DNA of 64,000 nucleotides from JBKBIP01 sp046297495 (GTDB lineage Bacteria; Planctomycetota; Planctomycetia; Gemmatales; Gemmataceae), in the NCBI GenBank assembly GCA_046297495.1, contig JBKBIP010000016.1:1-64000 (forward strand). Reading direction: 5' to 3'. A model generated the notes under the pieces. That model ran no database searches, was not told where the DNA came from, and saw only the letters and a program-made list of their open reading frames with translations. The translations under genes were made by a program, and so were the position numbers. Positions within the stretch are counted from its first letter, which is position 1, and every line of letters starts with the position of its first letter. Of this stretch, positions 24,613 through 32,246 are shown piece by piece.

Positions 24613-26208
24613 TTAATGATTCATCGTGAATTCACTGGAATTCAAAACTGCCCATACGATGTCACTATATGCCTGGCGGGCATCATCGACTTGAGCAACA
24701 TAAGCGGTTAAGCGCTGACTTTCTGCCGTGGTGGGACGCCGCGACAAGGTGCTGAGGTAAATCCACTCCACCGCTTCCGGCGGCGTCAGCTTTTTGGCCA
24801 AGACATTTTGCAAGAGCGCGCCGCCGTTGTTGAATTGGGGAGCGTTCATCAGCCGGAGCGCCTGTGGGATACCGGCTTCGTACTCAGTCGGCTTGGCTTC
24901 GCTGTCGGTGGAGAAGAAGGCGATGAATTGCTCGCGCGGGCCATTCGGACCAAACCGCTGTTGGCCACGCGCGGGGAAGTTGCGTGCCGGCGTGAAACCA
25001 ACCACTTGCGCGAGCGAGTCATACAACTGTTCCGGCGTCATCACCTTGATGGCCACTCGGCTAAACAGGTTGGCGTCGGCGTCCTCGTTGCCCGGCAGGG
25101 GTTTGCTGGTTCGCTGATAGGCTTGGCTATTGCAGATGCCCCGGATCAGGTGTTTGACATCGAAGCCGCTGGCCACAAACTGCCGGGTCAACTCGTCGAG
25201 CAATTCGGGATGCGAAGCGGGGTTGTCCTGGTGCATGTCGTCCACCGGATTGACGAAGCCAGCGCCGAAGAAGTGCGCCCAGGTCCGATTAACCATGGCG
25301 CGAGCGAAGAACGGGTTTTCCGGTGAAGTGATCCAGGCCGACACAATGGGCCGATACGGCTCGGTGTTGCGGACGCTGGGTTGCTCCCCTTGCAAGAACT
25401 TGGGGGGAACGATCTTGGCCGATTCCGGCAGCCGGGCCGGCCGGCCCGCGCCGGTTTCACTCACACCAGGAATCACGTCATTCCGAGCGGCTGCGTTCAG
25501 GCCGCGAACATTCATGCGTACTTTCGTGAAAAATGCCGCCATGCCCCAATATTCGGCTTGCTTCCAGCCGGTGAACGGGTGGTTGTGACATTGGGCACAC
25601 TGGAGTTGCACGCCTAGGAACAGGCTGCTGACCTGGTCCGTGACCATGTCCGGGCTAGGATTGGCCAACCAGAACGTGACCGCGCCATTCTCGGTTTGGA
25701 GTCCCGAAGCGGTCAGCAGCTCATCGACCAGCTGGTTCCACGGCTTGTTTTGATTGAACGCCTCCTTTAGCCAATCATGCAGCGGTTTCGACTGCAAGCG
25801 TCTGTTGTCGGAGACGCGGGGAAGCAACAAATTCTTCCAGTTTTCCCCCCAGAATTGGCCAAAGCGTGGGTCGGCCAACAATTCATCAATCAGTTTGGCC
25901 CGTTTGTTTGGGTCCTGGCTGTCGAGGAAGGCCGCCACCTTGTCGGCGGGTGGAATGACGCCGATGAGATCGAGATACACCCGGCGCAGGAACTCAGCAT
26001 CGTCCGCCAGCGGCGAAGGAGAAACTTTTTCCTCTTGGAGCCGGGCTTGGATGCCTTGATCGATCAACCGTGCCACCTGGCGCGCGTCGGCCTGAGCCGG
26101 TTGGGGGGTGTTCTTGGCCGCCCAACTCGGTGCCGGGTTGCCGAACAGCAACGCCGTCACGGCCAACGCTGTTGGCAATCCACAACTCAACAATACGTTC
26201 CGAATCAT
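24613..26208 (-). CDS. DUF1549/DUF1553 protein
   Basis: A 531-residue exported protein. A signal peptide (LPTALAVTALLFGNPAPSWA) is followed by the DUF1549 domain (about 45-250) with EFLRRVYLDLIGVIPPADKV and the heme-type LQCAQCHNHPF motif (CxxCH). The DUF1553 domain follows from about 290, with RAMVNRTWAHFFG, NPVDDMHQDNPASHPELLD and TPPEAVEWIYLSTLSRRPT. It is a short version lacking the N-terminal cytochrome and WD40 parts of the 59425-64000 protein. ATG at 26208 has AAGGAG. It is co-transcribed with the DUF1501 gene downstream. Confidence 0.93.
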   Translation of the reverse strand: MIRNVLLSCGLPTALAVTALLFGNPAPSWAAKNTPQPAQADARQVARLIDQGIQARLQEEKVSPSPLADDAEFLRRVYLDLIGVIPPADKVAAFLDSQDPNKRAKLIDELLADPRFGQFWGENWKNLLLPRVSDNRRLQSKPLHDWLKEAFNQNKPWNQLVDELLTASGLQTENGAVTFWLANPSPDMVTDQVSSLFLGVQLQCAQCHNHPFTGWKQAEYWGMAAFFTKVRMNVRGLNAAARNDVIPGVSETGAGRPARLPESAKIVPPKFLQGEQPSVRNTEPYRPIVSAWITSPENPFFARAMVNRTWAHFFGAGFVNPVDDMHQDNPASHPELLDELTRQFVASGFDVKHLIRGICNSQAYQRTSKPLPGNEDADANLFSRVAIKVMTPEQLYDSLAQVVGFTPARNFPARGQQRFGPNGPREQFIAFFSTDSEAKPTEYEAGIPQALRLMNAPQFNNGGALLQNVLAKKLTPPEAVEWIYLSTLSRRPTTAESQRLTAYVAQVDDARQAYSDIVWAVLNSSEFTMNH

Positions 26209-26411
26209 ATCCGCGATCTCCTTCAGAACGATTCCATGTGAAGGAATAAAGAGGGTTTAGGTTGGATGAAGAACCGTCTTCTCCGTTATGTTTGTTGGCT
26301 GGTCGCTTGGGTAGGGGAAAATTCCACCTTCGGTCTAGCTGCTTGAACAAACACCATCCCGCCGCGAAAGTTTCGCCCACGATGATTTTTTTTACCCCTC
26401 GTCGCTTGGGA

Positions 26412-26528
26412 AGCTGCTGAAACAGAAGGTTGTTGATCCGAGCCGCGACCATTAGGGAGTGGTTTGCCCGCGGATTGTTCCACCGCTCCCTAACGGTCGC
26501 GGCTCGAATTAGCCCTTGTTCAGCAGCC
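26412..26528. repeat. Nested palindrome, REP- or MITE-like
   Basis: The inner arms at 26439-26462 and 26483-26506 (the right one the complement of CGAGCCGCGACCGTTAGGGA...) match at 22 of 24 positions. Outer arms GCTGCTGAA (26413-26421) and TTCAGCAGC (26519-26527) flank them. Both inner mismatches become G-U pairs only if the minus strand is transcribed, so an RNA hairpin would form best downstream of the threonine synthase-like gene. It occupies much of the 370-base gap 26209-26578. Confidence 0.7.
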
Positions 26529-26578
26529 TCCTGGCCGGATGGGGGAGTTGTTCTCAGGGTAAAGCGAAGGTGTTGGGT

Positions 26579-27808
26579 TTAGTTAGCCAATTCCTCATAA
26601 GCCACGGGCCGATCCTTGTCCAAGCGGGGCAGGGAGAGCGGCACGACTTCGGGGTATTTCTGGGCGGCGCCGGTGTTGAAGACGACCACTTGCTCACCCG
26701 CTTGGATGTCCCCGGCGTCGCGCAATTGTTCCAGACAGTCGAAACAAATGGCGGTTTCTGGGCAAATGGCGATCCCCTCCGCGCGGGTGACGCGCCGCAT
26801 CCACGAGACAATACGCTCCTCGCGGCCAGCGATGGCCCGACCGCCGCAGGCGCGCACGGCATCGAGGATCATGAAATCCCCCACCGCCGCGGGCACGCGC
26901 AAGCCGCTGGCCATGGTCCGCGCGTTGGGGAACGGCTCGGCGAAGCGTTCCCCTTGCTCGAACGCCCGCACGATGGGAGCGCAGCCGGTACTCTGACAAC
27001 TGATGAGACGCGGCAGCTGTTCACTAAGCAGCCAGCCTAGCTCGCGCAGCTCGGCGAACGCTTTCCCCATGCCGATGAGTCCGGTGCCGCCGCCGGTGGG
27101 ATACAGAATGACATCCGGCAGCCGCCATGCGAATTGCTCGGCGATTTCCAAACCCATCGTTTTTTTCCCCTCCAGGCGGTATGGCTCCTTGAGGGTGGAG
27201 ACATCGAACCAACCCATGCGCTCGGTTCCTTCGCGGACAATCTGGCCGCAATCGGTGATCAGGCCATTGACGAGAAAGACCCGCGCGCCGGCCAGGTACG
27301 CTTCGAGCTGGTTGATGATCGGCGTGTCTTCCGGCATGAAGACGAAGACGTCCATGCCAGCGCGGGCGCCGTAGAGGGCCAGGGCGCCCCCCGCGTTCCC
27401 TGCCGTGGGAATGGCCAGGCGCTGCAGGCCGAAATAACGGGCCATGCTGACCGCCAGCGCCAGACCCCGACTCTTGAAGCTGCCAGCGGGCAGTTGTGAT
27501 TCGTCCTTGATCCACAGATTCGGCAACCCCAGCTCGGCCCCCAGTCGTGGGCAGGGCAACAAGGGGGACATTCCCTCGCCTAGCGTCACTGGCTCGACAT
27601 TCATCGGCAACGGCAGCAGCTCACGGTAGCGCCAGAGCGACGGCGGACGCTCCTTGAGCATCTCTGGCTTCACGGCCTGTCGAATGGCCGGCAGATCATA
27701 GCGCACCCATAAGGGCCGCCCCTGATGCACCGTCCGTACCTGCCCCGGCTCGAAACGGGTGCCATCCAGGGCGCTTTCCAGATGCGTGACGAAGGAGGGT
27801 GGTGTCAT
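26579..27808 (-). CDS. Threonine synthase-like PLP enzyme
   Basis: A fold-type II PLP enzyme of about 409 residues. The Schiff-base lysine lies in LPAGSFKSRGLALAVS, the PLP phosphate-binding glycine loop is YPTGGGTGLIGMGKAF, and PTAGNAGGALALYGARAGM also matches. VTLGEGMSPLLPCPRLG near the start is typical of threonine synthase, which turns O-phosphohomoserine into threonine. A related role is possible because several planctomycetes have paralogs. The ATG at 27808 gives a normal N-terminus. An upstream reading to 27919 exists but is not protein-like. Confidence 0.85.
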   Translation of the reverse strand: MTPPSFVTHLESALDGTRFEPGQVRTVHQGRPLWVRYDLPAIRQAVKPEMLKERPPSLWRYRELLPLPMNVEPVTLGEGMSPLLPCPRLGAELGLPNLWIKDESQLPAGSFKSRGLALAVSMARYFGLQRLAIPTAGNAGGALALYGARAGMDVFVFMPEDTPIINQLEAYLAGARVFLVNGLITDCGQIVREGTERMGWFDVSTLKEPYRLEGKKTMGLEIAEQFAWRLPDVILYPTGGGTGLIGMGKAFAELRELGWLLSEQLPRLISCQSTGCAPIVRAFEQGERFAEPFPNARTMASGLRVPAAVGDFMILDAVRACGGRAIAGREERIVSWMRRVTRAEGIAICPETAICFDCLEQLRDAGDIQAGEQVVVFNTGAAQKYPEVVPLSLPRLDKDRPVAYEELAN

Positions 27809-28109
27809 AACAATGTCTTGATGCGTGGGGTCGGGTGGTCCTCGATTCAATCGGTCTCCTGTTGTTTGTATGTCTCGCCCGTGTTTCACCAAGCCCTGCC
27901 TCACGGCCAACATTCCCAAGAGCCGACTTGACGCCAGCTGCCATCCTGGTTAATATCCCCTCACTTACATCGTGAGAGACACCTTGGGGTAGTGGGCCAA
28001 TTCACGCACCGCGGCCCGAACCCGCAGAAAAAGGATTTTTCCCGGGTATGAAGGCTCCATCCAAAACATCCCACGGAGGGGGTTCCCTTCTTTCCCGCCC
28101 CGACCAGCC

Positions 28110-28991
28110 ATGGTAAGTCCCCACGTGACCTCCATGGTGATCTGGGCACCGGCCAAGGTGAATCTCTACCTGGAAGTGCTGGGCAAACGGCCCGACGGTT
28201 ATCACGACATCGCCACGTTGATGGTGGCCGTCAGTTTGTACGACACGTTGACATTCAAGGAGGAAGCTTCCGGGCAGATCTCATTGACATGTGATCATCC
28301 GTCTCTCTCGGTGGGCCCCGACAATCTCGTGGTCCGAGCCGCGGAATTATTGCAACGTCGCAGTGGTTGCCGGCGTGGAGCGTCCATCCACTTGCACAAG
28401 CGCATCCCGCTGGCGGCGGGACTGGCGGGCGGATCCAGCGATGCCGCTTCGACCTTGATGGCCCTCAATCAATTGTGGGGGCTGGAGTGGAATAAGGGAC
28501 AGTTGGTCGAATTGGCTGCCGAGCTGGGCAGTGATATGCCCTTTTTCTTCTCGACCCCGGCGGCGTGGTGTACGGGCCGAGGCGAGATCGTTCAGCCCTT
28601 GACGCAGCCCCGGCCGCTGCATCTCGTGTTGCTCTGTCCGCCGGTGGAGGTGTCCACGGCGGCCGTGTATGGTCGGGTTCGCCTCCCGCGCCGGCCGCTT
28701 CGAGGAGAACCAGCGCGGCGGGCGTTCACGCGAGGAGACGTGGAAGCCATTGGCCGCTGCTTGCACAACCGCTTGCAGCCGGCCGCCGAGGAAGTGTGTC
28801 CGGAGATTGCCCGCTGGCGACATTGCCTACAACAACTCCAGCCAGTGGGTTGTGCCCTGAGCGGCAGCGGCGGCAGTCTGTTCGCTCTCTGCCGTGATGA
28901 AACCGAGGCCCAGCGTCTGGCCCAGACGCTGCGCCGCCACACGGAACAAGGAAGTCGCCCAAGTGTGTTCGTCGTTCATAGTTGCTTTTGA
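28110..28991 (+). CDS. ispE: 4-diphosphocytidyl-2-C-methyl-D-erythritol kinase IspE
   Basis: A 293-residue GHMP kinase of the MEP isoprenoid pathway, which phosphorylates CDP-methylerythritol. APAKVNLYLEVLGKRPDGYHDI and the ATP loop IPLAAGLAGGSSDAASTL are diagnostic; GSDMPFFF carries the catalytic Asp, and CALSGSGGSLFAL is the third GHMP motif. A start at 28134 (MVIWAPAKVN) is as likely as 28110; neither has a good ribosome site. The stop is followed after 29 bases by the SpoVG gene. In many bacteria ispE and spoVG are neighbours, as here. Confidence 0.95.
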   Translation: MVSPHVTSMVIWAPAKVNLYLEVLGKRPDGYHDIATLMVAVSLYDTLTFKEEASGQISLTCDHPSLSVGPDNLVVRAAELLQRRSGCRRGASIHLHKRIPLAAGLAGGSSDAASTLMALNQLWGLEWNKGQLVELAAELGSDMPFFFSTPAAWCTGRGEIVQPLTQPRPLHLVLLCPPVEVSTAAVYGRVRLPRRPLRGEPARRAFTRGDVEAIGRCLHNRLQPAAEEVCPEIARWRHCLQQLQPVGCALSGSGGSLFALCRDETEAQRLAQTLRRHTEQGSRPSVFVVHSCF

Positions 28992-29020
28992 GTGTGCCAC
29001 AGACAAAAAGGAGAACAACT

Positions 29021-29620
29021 GTGGTTATCACCGAAGTTCGCATCAAACTGGTTGAGGATAACAACGAGCGGTTGCAAGCGTTCTGCTCGGTCACCTTCGA
29101 CAACGCCTTCGTGGTGCGTGATTTGAAGATCATTGAAGGCACCAAAGGTTCGTTCGTGGCCATGCCGAGCCGCAAGCTGACGGACCGCTGCTCGCAATGT
29201 GGTTGTAAGAACCACTTGCGATCGCGCTACTGCAACCAGTGCGGTCAACGGCTCGATGAAAATCGGGCCTTGCGCGACGCCGACGGTCGGGCCAAGTTGC
29301 ACGCCGACATCGCGCATCCGATCAACTCGGCTTGCCGGGAAGTGATTCAAAGCGCCGTGCTCAAGGCGTATCAGGAGGAACGGGAACGCGCCCGACAGCC
29401 TGGTTACGTCTGCACCTACGACGACTATGACGGCGAGGATTTCGAGGACAGCTACACGCAAGTCATCAGCGAGTTGAACTCGGTCAGCCGGAACGCCAAC
29501 GCCGCCTATCGCAGCCACGCTGGCCATGCCCCGCGCGGCACGCATGCCCCGACGCAAGATACTACCTCCGTCGCCACTCAGACCGACGGCGGCGAAGGGT
29601 TCGGCGCGGGGATCATGTGA
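29021..29620 (+). CDS. spoVG: SpoVG-family protein with inserted zinc ribbon
   Basis: A 199-residue protein starting at GTG 29021 after AAGGAG. Residues 1-53 are a SpoVG N-terminal half (ITEVRIKLVEDNNERLQAF, then FVVRDLKIIEG and VAMPSRKL). A zinc ribbon follows, with Cys57-x2-Cys60 and Cys71-x2-Cys74 and an extra Cys62. The SpoVG C-terminal helix then resumes with LHADIAHPINSACREVIQSAV. The tail is acidic and then low-complexity. SpoVG proteins bind DNA or RNA and affect gene expression in Firmicutes. The ribbon sits exactly where a loop occurs in the short family members. Position after ispE matches the common order. Confidence 0.9.
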   Translation: MVITEVRIKLVEDNNERLQAFCSVTFDNAFVVRDLKIIEGTKGSFVAMPSRKLTDRCSQCGCKNHLRSRYCNQCGQRLDENRALRDADGRAKLHADIAHPINSACREVIQSAVLKAYQEERERARQPGYVCTYDDYDGEDFEDSYTQVISELNSVSRNANAAYRSHAGHAPRGTHAPTQDTTSVATQTDGGEGFGAGIM

Positions 29621-29653
29621 GACCATTCCTTGCAAACGTACCATCGGCGAGCG

Positions 29654-29673
29654 GGGGGGGCGTCCGCCCCCCC
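29654..29673. repeat. G7/C7 hairpin
   Basis: GGGGGGGCG at 29654-29662 pairs with CGCCCCCCC at 29665-29673, only two bases apart, so the real loop is a few bases larger. It lies in the 109-base gap between spoVG and the sulfotransferase gene. It may weaken read-through or act as an attenuator. Confidence 0.6.
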
Positions 29674-29729
29674 GGTCACCTAGCCCACCTTTCACCGGAT
29701 TTTGTCCTTCCAGCAAGGAGACCCGACCC

Positions 29730-30761
29730 TTGCGCCTGGCCATCATCAGCACGCCCCGCAGCGGCAATAACTGGCTGCAACATTTGCTCGCCAGTACGTA
29801 TGATTTAACCCGCCTCTCTCCCAATACCTTTCCCAGCGTGGAATGGGACACGCTGCCGGAACGCTGCGCGATGATCCTGCATTGGCATCGCGTGCCGGCC
29901 CTGCGGCAACGGTTGGCACAGCACGGCTTTCGCGTGGTCGTGCTGGCCCGACATCCACTTGACGTGCTGATCTCCATTCTGCACTACTGCTTGCACTACG
30001 TCCCCGACCGCTGGCTGGAAAGGGAGGCCGGCAATGAACAAAACTTGATCGGCGCCGTGCCGACAAGTGATACGTTCGCGCGGTACGCCACTAGCCGGCG
30101 GGCGGCTGCTTTGCTATCAATTTCTTGTCAGTGGTGGCGCGATCCCCACGCGCAGCGCGTGCGCTACGAAGATCTGTGCCAAGACCCGGTTGCGGAATTG
30201 CGGAGATTGATGGCGAGTTGGGCGGAGACACCGCGCCACGATCCCGAAGTCGCGGCGGCCACGAATACCTTGCAATCCTTACGGTCCCATCACGCGCCGT
30301 TCCAACACCACTTCTGGCAAGGCAAACCGGGGCTGTGGCGTTTCGTGCTACCCGCCGCCGTCGCGCGTCGCATCGCGGACGCCCAAGCGGAAGCCTTCGC
30401 CGAACTCGGTTATGCCTGCGATCCCGACCTCGATTTGCTCCCTGAGCAAGCGGACCAAACTTGGCGCCAGCTGACTTGGCCAGGATTGATTCAAGACCAG
30501 GAACAATTGCGGGCCTTGCGCCACGAGACGCGCGTGCTCCGCGCCGAGTTGGACGCCGTGCAGCAGCAACTGCAAGAAACCACGCTCGACTTGCGGGCCA
30601 AAATCGAGCTGCTCGACGAACTGGGGGAAGTTGGCCCGCGCGCCTTGGCGGTGGCCCATCTTATCCGCCGCTTGTCGCTACGCTGCGGCGGTTTGTCGCG
30701 TTGGGTGAAGCAATTGTGCTGGCCTCTGCCGAGTGATCCACTGACTGTCAACCCTCGGTAA
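29730..30761 (+). CDS. Sulfotransferase with C-terminal coiled coil
   Basis: A 343-residue protein starting at TTG 29730 after AAGGAG (29715-29720). The PAPS loop AIISTPRSGNNWLQHLL is at residues 4-20 and the 3'-phosphate motif VVVLARHPLDVLISIL at about 70-85; RYEDLCQDPVAELRRLM is a further sulfotransferase_1 feature. The last 80 residues form a predicted coiled coil (LRHETRVLRAELDAVQQQL). The acceptor is unknown. The longer reading to 29526 overlaps spoVG and is rejected. It is convergent with the sulfite oxidase-type gene. Confidence 0.85.
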   Translation: MRLAIISTPRSGNNWLQHLLASTYDLTRLSPNTFPSVEWDTLPERCAMILHWHRVPALRQRLAQHGFRVVVLARHPLDVLISILHYCLHYVPDRWLEREAGNEQNLIGAVPTSDTFARYATSRRAAALLSISCQWWRDPHAQRVRYEDLCQDPVAELRRLMASWAETPRHDPEVAAATNTLQSLRSHHAPFQHHFWQGKPGLWRFVLPAAVARRIADAQAEAFAELGYACDPDLDLLPEQADQTWRQLTWPGLIQDQEQLRALRHETRVLRAELDAVQQQLQETTLDLRAKIELLDELGEVGPRALAVAHLIRRLSLRCGGLSRWVKQLCWPLPSDPLTVNPR

Positions 30762-30951
30762 GCAATCATCGCCAACCTGGCGAACGGCGACAGTCAAGCA
30801 GCCGATGGCTTGTCAAACCGAAGGCCTCCCGCCCCCGAAGCGCTTGATCGGCTACTTTCTGAGCGGGGTGACTTATCCCAGTGCTTCTTCCAAGCGACGG
30901 CGCTGACAGGCATCTTGGTAGGTGGTTTCCAGGTCCAGCGCCAAGCAACAA

Positions 30952-32166
30952 TCAGCAGCGGACTTCCACCGGGATCGGCTGAATGTGGCTGATCATGGTG
31001 TCCCTGCGGTCCTCGTCGCGCTCCATCGGTTGCACGCGGCCTTGATCGTCCGTCGCTCGCGCCATGACGGTGTAGCGCCCGGGTTGCGCGGGGGTCCGCC
31101 ACTCGAACTCCCAGAAGCGCCAGGCATATGGCACGGGCCGGTCCAGCAGCTGCGCGTCTGTCCAGGTCTTGCCCCTATCCACGCTGACCGCCACTTTCGC
31201 CACGGTCCCTTCGCCGGTCCAGGCCGCTCCGAACATCCGATACTTCGTGTTCGCGGCCACGGTCTCGAACGCGGCGGGGCGAGCGATCTGGGCCTTGACC
31301 TGGGCTTCCGTGACGGGCACCAAATCCGCCAGGCCGTGGCGCCGCCGCCAATAGGTATAGGTGAACGTTTGGAAAAAACCCTGAAACGGTCGGTCCGTGA
31401 CGACGATGCGTGTCAACCACTTGACCGAGGCCATGCCGTACCACCCTGGCACCACGACCCGCACCGGAAAGCCATGCGCGGCGGGCAGCTCCTGGCCATT
31501 CATCTGATACGCCAAAAGCACTTCGGGTTGTTTCGCCTTCAGGAGTGGCAGACTGCGAGCGTAGGAGATGATGCCCGGCGTCTTCGGTTCGGGCGGTTCG
31601 TACTTGCCCTGGTCGGCCCCTTCGAGGACCACCTCGACCGCGCTGTCCTTCACCCCCGCTCGGTGGAGCACTTCCGCCAGCGGCACGCCGGTCCACTCGG
31701 CGTTACTCACCCCCCCTTGCTCCCAACGGAGGCCCAGCTGCGGCGATGTCAAATAGAGTCGGCTATTCCCCGCACACTCCAACAGCGCCGTCACCGTCCG
31801 AGACGGCATCTTTTTCAATTCGTCGAAGCTGATGTCGATGGTCTTTTCGACCGCCCCTTCGACCTTGAGCCGCCACGTCTGGGCGTCCAGCTCTGGCACC
31901 TCGAAATGGGTACGCACAAAGAATAGATCGTTCGGAGTGAGAAAACGGTTCAAAGTAGAGAAAGGGAATTCCAGATTGTTGGGGTTCCGCTGACGGATGA
32001 TCAGGGCTGGAACAAGTCGCTCTCCTTGGTCCATGGATTGTTGCCCCAGCAGCTCACCCCCCGTCGCACCTGGAACGAGCGGAAGCGTGGCCGCCGCCAT
32101 ACCTCCCAAGAAGGCGCGGCGATTTATGTGGTTGATTGAGGAAGGATTGGGTACGTGCTCCGCCAT
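30952..32166 (-). CDS. Sulfite oxidase-type molybdopterin enzyme, Tat-exported
   Basis: A 404-residue enzyme of the sulfite oxidase/SorA family. A twin-arginine leader (NRRAFLGGMAAATLPLVPG) sends it out folded. The molybdopterin domain includes FFVRTHFEVPELDAQTWRL and the Mo-binding Cys in ALLECAGNSR, then GFPVRVVVPGWYGMASVKWL. The C-terminal dimerisation domain (Mo-co_dimer) contains VAVSVDRGKTWTDAQLL and WEFEWRTPAQPGRYTVMARA. It probably oxidises sulfite or a similar small molecule in the periplasm; no heme domain is attached, so a separate cytochrome would take the electrons. ATG at 32166 follows AGGAGG. Confidence 0.92.
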   Translation of the reverse strand: MAEHVPNPSSINHINRRAFLGGMAAATLPLVPGATGGELLGQQSMDQGERLVPALIIRQRNPNNLEFPFSTLNRFLTPNDLFFVRTHFEVPELDAQTWRLKVEGAVEKTIDISFDELKKMPSRTVTALLECAGNSRLYLTSPQLGLRWEQGGVSNAEWTGVPLAEVLHRAGVKDSAVEVVLEGADQGKYEPPEPKTPGIISYARSLPLLKAKQPEVLLAYQMNGQELPAAHGFPVRVVVPGWYGMASVKWLTRIVVTDRPFQGFFQTFTYTYWRRRHGLADLVPVTEAQVKAQIARPAAFETVAANTKYRMFGAAWTGEGTVAKVAVSVDRGKTWTDAQLLDRPVPYAWRFWEFEWRTPAQPGRYTVMARATDDQGRVQPMERDEDRRDTMISHIQPIPVEVRC

Positions 32167-32246
32167 GTTGTCCTCCTGATGTGGGTATTCTATCTCTATT
32201 TCATGATGGAATGCTTGGGCTGATCCGATCAGACTGCCTGCACCTC

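Noticed and set aside
30873..30956. Minus-strand peptide wording ADCCLALDLETTYQDACQ next to the sulfite oxidase-type stop
   Set aside because: Out of frame with the enzyme, very short, with no start or ribosome site; may be a gene relic, not provable.
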